Assembly (NCBI RefSeq): GCF_002288385.1
Contig: NZ_CP016783.1
Location: forward strand, 62,001-126,000
Reading direction: 5' to 3'
Length of the DNA stretch: 64,000 nt
From: Candidatus Planktophila lacus
GTDB lineage: Bacteria > Actinomycetota > Actinomycetes > Nanopelagicales > Nanopelagicaceae
Shown here piece by piece: positions 24,395 through 33,181 of this stretch. Every line of letters begins with the position of its first letter. Position 1 is the stretch's first letter. Position numbers and translations under genes: made by a program. Below the pieces are notes generated by a model. The model had not been told where the DNA came from. It saw only the letters and a program-made list of their open reading frames with translations, and made no database searches.

Positions 24395-25300
24395 ATGACT
24401 GCGGTATTTGTCGAAGATGGCGTCGATAAGGGCGCCATTTGGCATTTTGGCGAACCGAATAAAGAGCAGAAGGCTCTGCTTGAAGGCAAAGCGTGGGCTG
24501 ATCTCTCACACCTACAGATAATCGCAGTCAGTGGCGTTGATCGCCTGAAGTGGTTACATGATTTAACAACTCAGCATTTATCAGAACTTGCCGTTGGCCA
24601 ATGGACATCAGCCCTGATCTTGGACCCACAGGGCCACGTCGAATATCAGTTTAACTTGGTGGATGACGGCGAAACTTCTTGGTTGGTTTTGGATCCTGGG
24701 TACATTGAAACTTTGATTGCTTATCTGCAGAAGATGAAATTTATGTTGCGTGTGGACGTTCGCGACGCATCTAGCGAATACGTTGTGTTGCGTGCACCTG
24801 GTTTGGTAACTGAAATTGGCGGGCCATTCGCACTGGTTCCGCGCGCAGAGCTAGAGCAGATGCAAGAAACCTTTGGCGCAACCGCGATGCAGGTTGGCAC
24901 TTGGGCACTGGATGCTGAACGCGTTGCTGCAGGACGTCCGCGCATTGCCTTTGAAACCGACCATAAATCAATTCCAAATGAGCTTGGCGTACTGAATAAA
25001 TCTGTACATATGAATAAAGGTTGTTACCGCGGTCAAGAAACTGTTGCGAAGATCTTTAATCTTGGAAATCCACCACGTCGTTTAGTTCTGCTGCATTTAG
25101 ATGGCAGCCAAGTTGTTATGCCAGCGCCAGGTACACCGGTTATGAATGGTGAAGTACAAGTAGGTTTTCTTGGCACAGTTGCACGCCACTTTGAATTAGG
25201 TCCAATCGCTCTGGCAATTGTTAAGCGAAATACGCCGGTTGATGCGCAGTTAACTGTCGAAGGCGTGGCCGCTTCCCAACAAGTGATTGTGCCCGCATAA
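24395..25300 (+). CDS. ygfZ: YgfZ/GcvT-domain folate-binding protein
   Basis: 301 residues from the ATG at 24395, one base after the Fur-family stop. The signature NKGCYRGQETVAKIF (KGCxxGQE motif, about residue 210) identifies YgfZ, a folate-dependent protein helping assemble or repair certain iron-sulfur clusters. The N-terminal folate-domain stretch ISGVDRLKWLHDLTTQHL-type segment is present (residues about 48-65). Coupling with a Fur-type regulator suggests joint control with metal status, which is inference. Confidence 0.88.
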   Translation: MTAVFVEDGVDKGAIWHFGEPNKEQKALLEGKAWADLSHLQIIAVSGVDRLKWLHDLTTQHLSELAVGQWTSALILDPQGHVEYQFNLVDDGETSWLVLDPGYIETLIAYLQKMKFMLRVDVRDASSEYVVLRAPGLVTEIGGPFALVPRAELEQMQETFGATAMQVGTWALDAERVAAGRPRIAFETDHKSIPNELGVLNKSVHMNKGCYRGQETVAKIFNLGNPPRRLVLLHLDGSQVVMPAPGTPVMNGEVQVGFLGTVARHFELGPIALAIVKRNTPVDAQLTVEGVAASQQVIVPA

Positions 25301-25375
25301 ATGGCCACGATTGCACAGGGTTTAGTTGTCTTTGTGGCGATGCTCGTCATTGTCTGGACCGTTAGCCGGCTGTAG
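25301..25375 (+). CDS. Tiny predicted membrane peptide (24 residues)
   Basis: An ATG directly abuts the ygfZ stop codon (TAA-ATG). The peptide is one hydrophobic helix (IAQGLVVFVAMLVIVWTV) ending in SRL. Direct stop-start coupling and the compact hydrophobic content suggest a real small membrane protein, but there is no homology evidence and chance cannot be excluded. Confidence 0.4.
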   Translation: MATIAQGLVVFVAMLVIVWTVSRL

Positions 25376-25381
25376 AGGCCG

Positions 25382-25387
25382 TAGGAT
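25382..25387 (+). promoter_or_regulatory. -10 box, leaderless promoter of the 44-residue membrane peptide
   Basis: TAGGAT, 6 bases before the GTG at 25394, identical in sequence and spacing to the box before the aminotransferase gene. Confidence 0.55.
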
Positions 25388-25393
25388 TACGGC

Positions 25394-25528
25394 GTGGAAA
25401 TCGTTAGCGCTGTTTTATTGGGTTTAATCTCATTAGCAATTGGCGTTGGCCTTTTAATTTATGGTTTCCGAGGACGCCGCGAATCTCAAGCACGTGATGC
25501 GCGCACATATCGAAGGGGCAGGCTCTAA
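25394..25528 (+). CDS. Small single-helix membrane protein (44 residues)
   Basis: GTG start, no Shine-Dalgarno, with a TAGGAT box 6 bases upstream. One membrane helix (VSAVLLGLISLAIGVGLLIY, residues 4-23) is followed by a strongly basic tail with eight Arg, which should stay in the cytoplasm. Its TAA directly abuts the GTG of the nitrobindin gene, so the two are probably translated from one mRNA. No family is recognised. The promoter, the coupling and the sharply two-part composition support it as a gene. Confidence 0.6.
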   Translation: MEIVSAVLLGLISLAIGVGLLIYGFRGRRESQARDARTYRRGRL

Positions 25529-26029
25529 GTGGCTTTTACAATTCCAGAAGGTCTGCATCCAGATTTAAATCCACTTGCTTGGATGGTTGGCACCTGGCGC
25601 GGGAAAGGTCGCGGGGAATACCCAAATATTGAGAGCTTTGAATACGCACACGAGGTTGTCTTTAACCATGACGGACGCCCATTTCTAAACTATTACTCAC
25701 GTTCTTGGATCATCGACGCCGAAGGCGAAATCATTCGCCCAGCTGGATCTGAAACTGGTTTCTGGCGCGTTAAGCCAAATAATGTTTTAGAAGTATTGAT
25801 TTCACATAACACCGGAATCACCGAAGGTTGGGTCGGACAGTTTGATGGTCCAAAGATTCAGCTAGTTCTTGATCAAGGTTATTCAGCGCCATCTGCAAAG
25901 ATTGTTACAGCGGGCGTGCGTTTATATGGTCTTGTCGCGGGCGAGCTCTTCTTTGCTTACGACATGGCAGCCGAAGGACAAGAACTTCAGGCGCATATCT
26001 GGTCATCGCTCGAACGTCAGTCCGAGTAA
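25529..26029 (+). CDS. Nitrobindin-like heme-binding beta-barrel protein
   Basis: 166 residues, GTG start. The FABP/THAP4-type heme barrel is marked by LAWMVGTWRGKGRGEYP (GxWxGxG motif, residues 18-32), FEYAHEVVFNHDGRPFLNYYSRSW, and the C-terminal QAHIWSSLER where His156 is the likely heme ligand. Bacterial nitrobindins bind ferric heme and isomerise peroxynitrite to nitrate. The gene is coupled to the small membrane protein upstream and followed after 13 bases by the asparaginase gene. Confidence 0.85.
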   Translation: MAFTIPEGLHPDLNPLAWMVGTWRGKGRGEYPNIESFEYAHEVVFNHDGRPFLNYYSRSWIIDAEGEIIRPAGSETGFWRVKPNNVLEVLISHNTGITEGWVGQFDGPKIQLVLDQGYSAPSAKIVTAGVRLYGLVAGELFFAYDMAAEGQELQAHIWSSLERQSE

Positions 26030-26042
26030 ACGGTAAATAAAT

Positions 26043-26966
26043 ATGTTTAACGACGCGGTCTTAGCCGAATACGTTCGCGATGGTTTCGTAGAGTCCGAAC
26101 ATCGCGGTTTCTTGGCGATATTAAATTCTGATGGTTCGCTCTTTAAATCATTGGGCGATATTGATACCCAAATATTTCCGCGTTCCACAGTTAAGTGCGC
26201 ACAGGCTTCAGCGATGGTGCGCCACGGTCTGCAGTTAGAACCGCGCTTATTGGCACTTGCTGCATCTAGCCATTCAGGTGCTGCAATGCATATCGATGGT
26301 GCGCGTGAAATATTGGCAAGCGTTGGACTTGGTGAAAACGCACTGCAATGTGCGCTAGATCGCCCACTTGGAGAAAATGAACGTCGCGCATGGGGAGATA
26401 ACCCACCAACGCGTATCGCTATGAACTGCAGCGGAAAACATGCTGCAATGTTGGCAACTTGTGTGAAAAATGGTTGGCCTATTGAAAGTTATCTAGAACA
26501 GTCACATCCACTGCAAGTTGCGATCAAGGAAGAACTTGAAAAGTTAGCTGGCGAAAGTATCTCCTTTACATCAACCGATGGCTGTGGAGCACCGCTATTT
26601 ATGCTTTCGGTAATTGGTTTAGCGCGTGCAATTCGTGCGATAACTATTTCAACTGATCCTATTCATCAAGATGTTATGGATGCAGCTCGCAAATTCCCTG
26701 AAATGGTTGGTGGGACAGGTCGCCACAACACCGAGATGATGCAACAAGTACCCGGCTTATTTATGAAAGATGGCGCAGAAGCAGTCAATGTTTGCTCACT
26801 TGCCGATGGCCGCACCTTTGTATTTAAAGTAAGCGATGGCTCACTGCGCGCATTCCGCACGATCGTGCATGCCTGCTTAAATGAATTTGGAATCGATACA
26901 GCGCTAACCCCAGAAAAAGTCATGGGCGGCCCGCGTGTAATCGGCACTATTCGCGCCACCATTTAG
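26043..26966 (+). CDS. L-asparaginase, Rhizobium type II family
   Basis: 307 residues. Family stretches include AEYVRDGFVESEHRGFLAILNSDG, STVKCAQASAMVRHGL, CSGKHAAMLATC with the conserved Ser-Gly-Lys, TDGCGAPLFMLSV, and GTGRHNTEMM. These enzymes, unrelated in fold to E. coli asparaginases, hydrolyse asparagine to aspartate and ammonia. The protein is slightly shorter than the usual 330 or so residues but both motif regions are present. No signal peptide, so it acts in the cytoplasm. Confidence 0.85.
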   Translation: MFNDAVLAEYVRDGFVESEHRGFLAILNSDGSLFKSLGDIDTQIFPRSTVKCAQASAMVRHGLQLEPRLLALAASSHSGAAMHIDGAREILASVGLGENALQCALDRPLGENERRAWGDNPPTRIAMNCSGKHAAMLATCVKNGWPIESYLEQSHPLQVAIKEELEKLAGESISFTSTDGCGAPLFMLSVIGLARAIRAITISTDPIHQDVMDAARKFPEMVGGTGRHNTEMMQQVPGLFMKDGAEAVNVCSLADGRTFVFKVSDGSLRAFRTIVHACLNEFGIDTALTPEKVMGGPRVIGTIRATI

Positions 26967-26986
26967 CGGCGTCAATTAAATGGGCG

Positions 26987-26992
26987 TACCCT
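26987..26992 (+). promoter_or_regulatory. -10 box, leaderless promoter of mshA
   Basis: TACCCT, 6 bases before the ATG at 26999; the 6-base gap GAGGGT could mimic a ribosome site but directly abuts the ATG. Confidence 0.55.
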
Positions 26993-26998
26993 GAGGGT

Positions 26999-28258
26999 AT
27001 GCAACGCCGCGTAGCCATGTTGATGGTTCACACATGTCCGCTAGAACAAGCGGGCATTGGTGATGCCGGCGGCATGAATATTTATGTTGCTGAAAGTGCC
27101 GCGCGTATGGCGGCGCAAGGTGTGGAAGTAGATATCTTCACGCGCCGCGATCACTTAGACCTTCCAGAAGTAGTTGAACTTTCTCCTGGTGTAAATGTCC
27201 ATCACTTAGATGCTGGCCATGATCTTCATTTAACTAAAGAGCAAGTTCCACAACACTTTGCTGAACTCAGCGCTGAATTTAAAAAGGCGCTCTCTGGCGA
27301 TCGTCACTACGACCTGATCCATTCGCATTACTGGCTTTCTGGAAAAGTTGCGATGCGAGTCGCTAAAGATTTAAAGATGCAGCTAGTCCACACCATGCAC
27401 ACCATGGCGCGCGTTAAGAATCTAACTCTCGCCGAAGGTGAAACCCCTGAACCAATGATCCGCGTGCAAGGTGAAACACAGATCGTTGCTGCAGCAAATG
27501 CGCTAACGGCTAATACCGATGCCGAAGCTGCGAGCCTGGTTTCGCTATATGAAGCTTGCCCTGACATTGTTCACGTGGTTACGCCAGGTGTTGATCTATA
27601 TAACTTCACTCCGGGTGCGGGTCGTCAAGCCGCTCGTAAAGTTTTAGGCATTGATGCCGATACCCATGTAATAACTTTTGTTGGACGTATCCAGCCACAT
27701 AAAGGCCCTGAACTATTAATCCGCGCTACCTCTGAGATGCTTTTGCATTCCCCACAGCTGCGCCCAAAGCTTCGCGTTTACATCGTTGGCGGGGCATCTG
27801 GTGCAAATGGCAGTGAAGTAGAACGCTTAAAGGAACTTGTTATCTGGCTTGGTATTGATGATGTTGTTAAATTCAATCCGCCGGTTCCACGTATCGAACT
27901 TCCTAACTGGTATCGAGCCGCTGATTTAGTTTGCGTTCCAAGTTACTCTGAAAGTTTTGGGCTAGTTGCACTTGAGGCACAAGCTTGTGGCACACCAGTT
28001 GTAGCAACTGCTGTTGGCGGACTTCGCACCGCAGTTGCCGACGGTATCTCTGGCGTACTTGTAGATGGCCACGATCCACGTGCATGGTCATCTGTTTTGG
28101 CGCGTTTGTTGCAAGAACCACAGCGTCGCGTACTGCTTTCTATGGGCGCGATTGAACATGCATCTCACTTCGGTTGGGATGCCACCGCGCGTGGCACTTT
28201 AGATATTTACGATCAAGTTATCTCTGATGCAGCTCGCTCTGCCAAGTCGATCGGTTAA
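26999..28258 (+). CDS. mshA: D-inositol-3-phosphate glycosyltransferase MshA
   Basis: 419 residues of the GT4 family. MshA joins GlcNAc from UDP-GlcNAc to inositol 3-phosphate, the first step of mycothiol synthesis. Visible marks: VHTCPLEQAGIGDAGGMNIYV near the N-terminus, IHSHYWLSG, FVGRIQPHKGPELLI, and the C-terminal nucleotide site SYSESFGLVALEAQACGTPVV with the EX7E glutamates. The next genes ybjN-like and gpmA repeat the mycobacterial order. With the mshD-like gene in the same window, mycothiol production is likely; mshB and mshC are not here. Confidence 0.92.
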   Translation: MQRRVAMLMVHTCPLEQAGIGDAGGMNIYVAESAARMAAQGVEVDIFTRRDHLDLPEVVELSPGVNVHHLDAGHDLHLTKEQVPQHFAELSAEFKKALSGDRHYDLIHSHYWLSGKVAMRVAKDLKMQLVHTMHTMARVKNLTLAEGETPEPMIRVQGETQIVAAANALTANTDAEAASLVSLYEACPDIVHVVTPGVDLYNFTPGAGRQAARKVLGIDADTHVITFVGRIQPHKGPELLIRATSEMLLHSPQLRPKLRVYIVGGASGANGSEVERLKELVIWLGIDDVVKFNPPVPRIELPNWYRAADLVCVPSYSESFGLVALEAQACGTPVVATAVGGLRTAVADGISGVLVDGHDPRAWSSVLARLLQEPQRRVLLSMGAIEHASHFGWDATARGTLDIYDQVISDAARSAKSIG

Positions 28259-28260
28259 TA

Positions 28261-28743
28261 GTGGCCGCTATTGATCCACGGATTGTGATTGAAGAGTTTC
28301 TTGATTCACACGATCTCGAGTTTGAGCAGAAAGATGCCAATACCTTCCTGATTACTTTGCCAGGTGAGAAGAAGTTACAGACTCACTGCGCGCTAATTGT
28401 TGGTGATCATTCTTTAAGCATTAACGCATTTGTGATTCGCAAACCTGATGATAACGAGGCGGCAGTTCATGCTTGGTGCATGGCAAAGAATGCGGGGATG
28501 TACGGAATCGCATTTGCCACAAATGAACTCGGCGATATTTTCTTAGTTGGGCGTTTGCCGCTTGGGGCAGTCACCGATCGCGAGATTGATCGATTAGTTG
28601 GCGCAGTGCTGCAATATTCTGATTCATCATTTAATCCACTGCTTGAACTTGGCTTTGCGACTGCTATCCGCCGTGAATGGGCATGGCGAGTAAATCGTGG
28701 TGAATCACTGGCAAATCTCGACGCCTTTAAGCATCTGATTTAA
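28261..28743 (+). CDS. YbjN-domain protein
   Basis: 160 residues, GTG start 2 bases after the mshA stop. The YbjN fold resembles type III secretion chaperones: [40 protein letters not shown] and [28 protein letters not shown]. Function is unknown; in mycobacteria the same family gene follows mshA. The tight spacing points to co-transcription. Confidence 0.82.
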   Translation: MAAIDPRIVIEEFLDSHDLEFEQKDANTFLITLPGEKKLQTHCALIVGDHSLSINAFVIRKPDDNEAAVHAWCMAKNAGMYGIAFATNELGDIFLVGRLPLGAVTDREIDRLVGAVLQYSDSSFNPLLELGFATAIRREWAWRVNRGESLANLDAFKHLI

Positions 28744-28775
28744 ATATTTGCACGCAACATGGCAAGATAAGCGCC

Positions 28776-29525
28776 ATGTCGAACTACGAATTAATCCTGC
28801 TACGCCACGGTGAATCCGAATGGAACGCCAAGAATCTCTTCACCGGTTGGGTAGATGTTCGCTTATCTGCAGCAGGTGAAGCCGAAGCTGCTCGTGGCGG
28901 AAAACTATTGGCAGAGCGCAACCTTCTGCCTGATGTAGTTCACACATCTCTTCTTCGCCGTGCAATCCATACTTCACAGTTGGCACTTGATGCATGTGAT
29001 CGCCATTGGATTCCGGTTCGTCGTTCATGGCGTTTAAATGAACGCCACTACGGCGCTCTGCAAGGCAAGGATAAGAAAGAGACGCTCGCTAAATATGGCG
29101 AAGAACAATTCAAACTATGGCGCCGTTCTTACGATACGCCGCCTCCCGCAATTGAGGCCAACGATCCTTATAGCCAGGCAAACGATGCGCGTTATGCTGA
29201 TTTAGGTTCAGATTTGCCTGCAACTGAGTGCTTAAAAGATGTAGTAACGCGCATGATGCCTTACTGGCAAGAATCTATCGTTCCTGATTTAAAGGCTGGA
29301 AAGCGGGTACTTGTTACTGCGCACGGTAATTCACTGCGTGCGCTAGTGATGCACCTAGATGGAATTTCGCAATCAGATATCGCAGAGCTAAATATTCCAA
29401 CTGGAATTCCACTGCTCTACAACTTAGATGCAGACTTTAAGCCCGTTAAAAAAGGCGGAGAGTATCTAGATCCAGATGCTGCGAAGGCTGCTATTGAAGC
29501 GGTTGCGAATCAGGGGAAGAAGTAG
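28776..29525 (+). CDS. gpmA: 2,3-bisphosphoglycerate-dependent phosphoglycerate mutase
   Basis: 249 residues. [22 protein letters not shown] holds the catalytic His (LRHGES); [11 protein letters not shown] and [11 protein letters not shown] (second catalytic His) complete the site. It interconverts 3- and 2-phosphoglycerate in glycolysis. A CAAGAT box stands 7 bases before the ATG, one base off the leaderless pattern. Its last 35 bases overlap the 3' end of the converging lipoprotein gene. Confidence 0.95.
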   Translation: MSNYELILLRHGESEWNAKNLFTGWVDVRLSAAGEAEAARGGKLLAERNLLPDVVHTSLLRRAIHTSQLALDACDRHWIPVRRSWRLNERHYGALQGKDKKETLAKYGEEQFKLWRRSYDTPPPAIEANDPYSQANDARYADLGSDLPATECLKDVVTRMMPYWQESIVPDLKAGKRVLVTAHGNSLRALVMHLDGISQSDIAELNIPTGIPLLYNLDADFKPVKKGGEYLDPDAAKAAIEAVANQGKK

Positions 29526-30027
29526 GCGCTGGCGTAGCAGCACCTGAAGTAACGTTTTTATAGTCATCACGCTTGTCGCGAATGATTACTTCTGCAGTTA
29601 CATAACCAGCGCGAGCAAAGCCAAGCGATATCTTCACGTGGCGGCCTGCAACAGGCGAAACGCCGTAGAAGACTGCCTTAGCGTTTGCGGTATCACCTTC
29701 AAAACGAATTGGTTGATTCTTCTTTAGCGCGCTCTCGCCAGTTAAAACCGCTTGGTTTGAACCAACAGCAATTCCGAGCAACTTATCTTCAGTATCGCCT
29801 TGGTTAACAATTGTTCCAACGAGAACCGCGTCGCCTGTTTCAGTCGCAACTAAAAGCAGATTTAAAATCTCAATATCTACGCCATTATCTTTTAGCGAGA
29901 GTTCAACACCATCTGTTACTTGCTTAATCATGCGAGTTGGCGCATCTTGTCCTGGCCCACATGCAGTAAGTGATAGCGCAAGAGAAATAGCAATAAGTGA
30001 TGTAAGTGCTTTTTTAGTGCGAGACAT
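29491..30027 (-). CDS. Predicted lipoprotein of unknown function
   Basis: 178 residues. The N-terminus is a lipoprotein signal ([18 protein letters not shown], lipobox LTAC with Cys23 as lipid site). The mature part has about 130 residues with beta-strand character ([39 protein letters not shown]) and a Ser/Pro/Ala tail. It looks superficially like PCuAC-type copper chaperones but lacks their His/Met motif, so I make no functional claim. It lies upstream of, and divergent from, carD. Confidence 0.72.
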   Translation of the reverse strand: MSRTKKALTSLIAISLALSLTACGPGQDAPTRMIKQVTDGVELSLKDNGVDIEILNLLLVATETGDAVLVGTIVNQGDTEDKLLGIAVGSNQAVLTGESALKKNQPIRFEGDTANAKAVFYGVSPVAGRHVKISLGFARAGYVTAEVIIRDKRDDYKNVTSGAATPAPTSSPDSQPLQ

Positions 30028-30103
30028 AGGGCATATTCTCTCATGCGTTTTAAGCGCTTATTCCCTTTGATTTATTGGGGTTTTCTCACCTTAAAATGGC
30101 TGG

Positions 30104-30109
30104 TAGAAT
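30104..30109 (+). promoter_or_regulatory. -10 box of the carD gene
   Basis: TAGAAT with a leader of about 18 bases before GAAGGG and the ATG at 30134. No good -35 at the standard distance, which is common in actinobacteria and in CarD-dependent promoters. Confidence 0.45.
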
Positions 30110-30133
30110 TGGTCGTCTAGCGAAGGGCAACAC

Positions 30134-30616
30134 ATGACATTTAAGGTCGGCGAAACCGTTGTTTATCCCCATCACGGAGCAGCTCTTATCGAAGCGATTG
30201 AAACTCGCATCATCAAGGGCGAAGAACGTACCTACCTAGTCTTGAAAGTTGCACAAGGAGATCTCACAGTTCGCGTTCCTGCAGACAATGTAGATCTAGT
30301 CGGAGTCCGCGATGTTGTAGACAGCGCCGGCCTTGATCGCGTATTTAATGTACTTCGCCAGCCTTACACCGAAGAGCCAACAAACTGGTCACGTCGTTAC
30401 AAGGCAAACCTAGAAAAACTTGCATCAGGAGATGTCATTAAGGTCGCAGAAGTTGTGCGCGATCTCTACCGTCGCGATCTCGATCGTGGACTCTCTGCTG
30501 GTGAAAAGCGCATGCTCGCCAAGGCGAAGCAGATCCTTATCTCTGAGCTAGCTCTTGCTGAGCGCACAGATGAAGAAAAGGCTGCAGTTCTCCTTGACGA
30601 GGTTCTCGCTTCTTAA
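30134..30616 (+). CDS. carD: CarD/CdnL-family RNA polymerase-binding regulator
   Basis: 160 residues. The N-terminal RNA polymerase-interacting domain ([21 protein letters not shown], about residues 2-60) and the C-terminal helical DNA-binding domain ([37 protein letters not shown], then [22 protein letters not shown]) are both complete. CarD stabilises open complexes at rRNA and other promoters. It heads the conserved row carD-ispDF-cysS-rlmB with 16 bases to the next start; GAAGGG precedes the ATG. Confidence 0.93.
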   Translation: MTFKVGETVVYPHHGAALIEAIETRIIKGEERTYLVLKVAQGDLTVRVPADNVDLVGVRDVVDSAGLDRVFNVLRQPYTEEPTNWSRRYKANLEKLASGDVIKVAEVVRDLYRRDLDRGLSAGEKRMLAKAKQILISELALAERTDEEKAAVLLDEVLAS

Positions 30617-30632
30617 GTAACAAACTCTTCTC

Positions 30633-31754
30633 ATGATCGCCGCAATCATTGCTGCTGCAGGTAGCGGCGAAAGATTTGGCGCATCAATTCCCAAAGCGTT
30701 AATTCAACTCGGTGATCGCACCCTTATCGAGCATGCTGTTTCTGCCATTTCATCAATTGCTGACCAAATAATTGTTACTGCACCAAGCGGATATGAAAAA
30801 GAGATCCAGAAGTTAGTTGGCGATGGCGTAACTGTTGTAACTGGTGGAGCTACGCGTTCTGAGAGCGTGCGAATTGGTTTATCTAAAGTTCTATGCGATG
30901 CCGAATATGTATTGATTCATGATGCTGCTCGCGCGCTGGCTTCACCTGATTTAGCAAAGCGCGTGGTTGCCTCCCTTAAGAACGGCGACGTTGCAGTTAT
31001 TCCAGGACTTGCCCAAACAGATACGGTAAAAATCGTTGATGCCAGCGGAATTGTTACTTCAACTCCCGACCGTGCAGCAATGCGTCGCGTTCAAACTCCC
31101 CAAGGTTTTACTTATGAATTGATTAGCCAAGCACATGCCCAATCTGCTGAAGCAACTGATGATGCGGCACTTGTTGAATCACTGGGCAAACCAGTTCGCG
31201 TAATCGAAGGTGAAGAACGCGCAATTAAAATTACAACCCCCGCCGATATGGCAACTGCGCTGCAATTCTTAGGAAAATCAACGAACTTTAAATCCGGTGT
31301 TGGTGTGGATGCCCATCACTTCGAAGCCGGTCGTGAACTTTGGCTGGCAGGTTTGTTGTGGCCTGATCAAGATGGCGTGGAAGGCCACTCTGATGGCGAT
31401 GTTGCAGCTCATGCAATTTGCGATGCTTTGTTTGCAGCAAGTGGCCTTGGTGATCTGGGTTCAAACTTCGGAACCAATAAACCTGAATATAAGGGCGCAT
31501 CAGGAACAACTTTGCTTAAAGAAACTCTGGCACTTGTAGAAAAGAGCGGTTACGCAATTTCGCATGTATCAGTGCAAGTAATTGGAAATCGTCCGAAGAT
31601 CGGTTCACGTCGCGCCGAAGCTATCGCATCGCTTTCAGCGGCTTTGGGTGGCGCAGAAGTCGCGTTACTTGCAACAACCACCGATGGAATGGGCCTAACT
31701 GGTGAAGGCAAGGGCATTGCAGCCATTGCATCTGCGCTGATTTATTCTAAATAA
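30633..31754 (+). CDS. ispDF: Fused IspD-IspF isoprenoid enzyme
   Basis: 373 residues carrying two MEP-pathway enzymes. IspD (about 1-215): [47 protein letters not shown]. IspF (about 217-373): [12 protein letters not shown] with metal-binding Asp/His, [26 protein letters not shown], and [15 protein letters not shown]. IspD makes CDP-methylerythritol; IspF makes the cyclodiphosphate two steps later. In mycobacteria these are two adjacent genes in the same position; here they form one chain without a stop. CarD lies directly upstream. Confidence 0.93.
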   Translation: MIAAIIAAAGSGERFGASIPKALIQLGDRTLIEHAVSAISSIADQIIVTAPSGYEKEIQKLVGDGVTVVTGGATRSESVRIGLSKVLCDAEYVLIHDAARALASPDLAKRVVASLKNGDVAVIPGLAQTDTVKIVDASGIVTSTPDRAAMRRVQTPQGFTYELISQAHAQSAEATDDAALVESLGKPVRVIEGEERAIKITTPADMATALQFLGKSTNFKSGVGVDAHHFEAGRELWLAGLLWPDQDGVEGHSDGDVAAHAICDALFAASGLGDLGSNFGTNKPEYKGASGTTLLKETLALVEKSGYAISHVSVQVIGNRPKIGSRRAEAIASLSAALGGAEVALLATTTDGMGLTGEGKGIAAIASALIYSK

Positions 31755-31765
31755 GCCTTGCAAGA

Positions 31766-31771
31766 TAGACT
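31766..31771 (+). promoter_or_regulatory. -10 box, leaderless promoter of cysS
   Basis: TAGACT, 6 bases (TAGCCA-like) before the ATG at 31778, in the 23-base gap behind ispDF. Confidence 0.6.
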
Positions 31772-31777
31772 TAGCCA

Positions 31778-33181
31778 ATGAGTTCGCTATCTTTATATGA
31801 CACGCTAACGCGAACCACATCCCCATTTGTTCCGCTAAAGGCTGGCGAAGTCGGTATTTATCTCTGCGGTGCAACTGTTCAGGCACCTCCTCATATCGGA
31901 CATGTGCGCTCTGGCGTTAACTTCGACATCTTGCGCCGCTGGTTAACTAAATCTGGATACAACGTAACTTTCATTCGTAACGTCACTGATATCGATGACA
32001 AGATTTTGCATAAGGCCGTGCACGAGAAGGCGCCTTGGTGGGCAGTTGCGATGAAATATGAGCGCGCCTTTTCTGAAGCTTATGCAGCGTTAAATGTTGC
32101 ACCACCTACATACGAACCACGCGCTACTGGACACATCACTCAGATGATCGAGTTAATGACTCTGCTCATCGAACGCGGTGCGGCATATGCGCCCGGCAAT
32201 GGCGATGTTTATCTCGAAGTTCGCAAACTTGAATCTTATTTAACGCTTTCTCGTCAGAAGGTTGATGACTTACAACCAGCTGCTGATGCCGATGAGACTT
32301 ATAAGAAAGACCCACGCGACTTTGCACTTTGGAAAGCAGCCAAGCCTGGAGATCCATCTTGGCCAACTCCGTGGGGCGCAGGTCGTCCCGGATGGCACCT
32401 CGAATGTTCAGCGATGGCACATTCATATCTAGGTGAAGCGTTTGATATTCACGGCGGCGGACTTGATCTGATCTTTCCGCACCACGAGAACGAGATCGCA
32501 CAATCAGAAGCTGCGGGTTATGCATTTTCAAAGCGCTGGATGCATAACGCTTGGGTGACTGCATCTGGTGAAAAAATGTCGAAGTCACTAGGTAATTCGC
32601 TACAAGTAGCTGAGTTGTTAAAGACGGTGCGCGGTATTGAATTGCGTTGGTATTTAGGCAGTGCGCATTACCGTTCGATGCTCGAGTTCTCGCACGAAGC
32701 ACTTGCCGAATCTGCAACAGCTTTCCGTCGCATCGAAGGTTTCTTAACTCGCGCCACTGAAATTCTTGGCGCGCAACCAACTCCTGTTATTTCACAAGGG
32801 TTTACTGATGCCATGAACGATGATTTAGCAGTACCAACAGCACTTGCTGGTATCTCTGAAGCGCTTCGCTTAGGCAATAGCGCAGTAACTTCAGGGGATA
32901 AGGCGCAGATTTCGCAATCCGCAAATGAAATTCGCGGCGCGCTAGAAATACTTGGTTGCGATCCCTTTGATCCAGTATTTGCGACAAGTGGTGGCGCTGA
33001 TTTAACAGATGCACTTGATGGCGTGATTCAATTGGCTTTGGCTCAGCGCACAGCAGCGCGCGAACGCAAAGACTTTGCCGCATCAGATCAGATTCGCGAT
33101 GGATTAGCGGCACTTGGAATTATTATTGAAGACACAGCACAAGGGCCACGTTGGTCTATCTCACAGATAAGCGAGAAGTAA
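31778..33181 (+). CDS. cysS: Cysteinyl-tRNA synthetase
   Basis: 467 residues, class I synthetase. LCGATVQAPPHIGHVRSGVNFD holds the zinc-binding Cys and the HIGH motif; WHLECSAMAHSYLGEAFDIHGGG and FPHHENEIAQSE bind zinc and amino acid; KMSKSLGN is the KMSKS loop. The C-terminal helical domain recognises tRNA. The MshC paralogue in mycothiol synthesis is shorter (about 410) and has a different end, and the rlmB neighbour fits cysS. The next ATG follows the stop directly. Confidence 0.93.
   Translation: MSSLSLYDTLTRTTSPFVPLKAGEVGIYLCGATVQAPPHIGHVRSGVNFDILRRWLTKSGYNVTFIRNVTDIDDKILHKAVHEKAPWWAVAMKYERAFSEAYAALNVAPPTYEPRATGHITQMIELMTLLIERGAAYAPGNGDVYLEVRKLESYLTLSRQKVDDLQPAADADETYKKDPRDFALWKAAKPGDPSWPTPWGAGRPGWHLECSAMAHSYLGEAFDIHGGGLDLIFPHHENEIAQSEAAGYAFSKRWMHNAWVTASGEKMSKSLGNSLQVAELLKTVRGIELRWYLGSAHYRSMLEFSHEALAESATAFRRIEGFLTRATEILGAQPTPVISQGFTDAMNDDLAVPTALAGISEALRLGNSAVTSGDKAQISQSANEIRGALEILGCDPFDPVFATSGGADLTDALDGVIQLALAQRTAARERKDFAASDQIRDGLAALGIIIEDTAQGPRWSISQISEK

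Noticed and set aside
29491-30027. Lipoprotein as a PCuAC copper chaperone
   Set aside because: The general size and beta-rich look fit, but the His/Met copper motif is absent.
31778-33181. cysS being the mycothiol ligase mshC
   Set aside because: Length, tRNA-binding C-terminal domain and the rlmB neighbour fit cysteinyl-tRNA synthetase.
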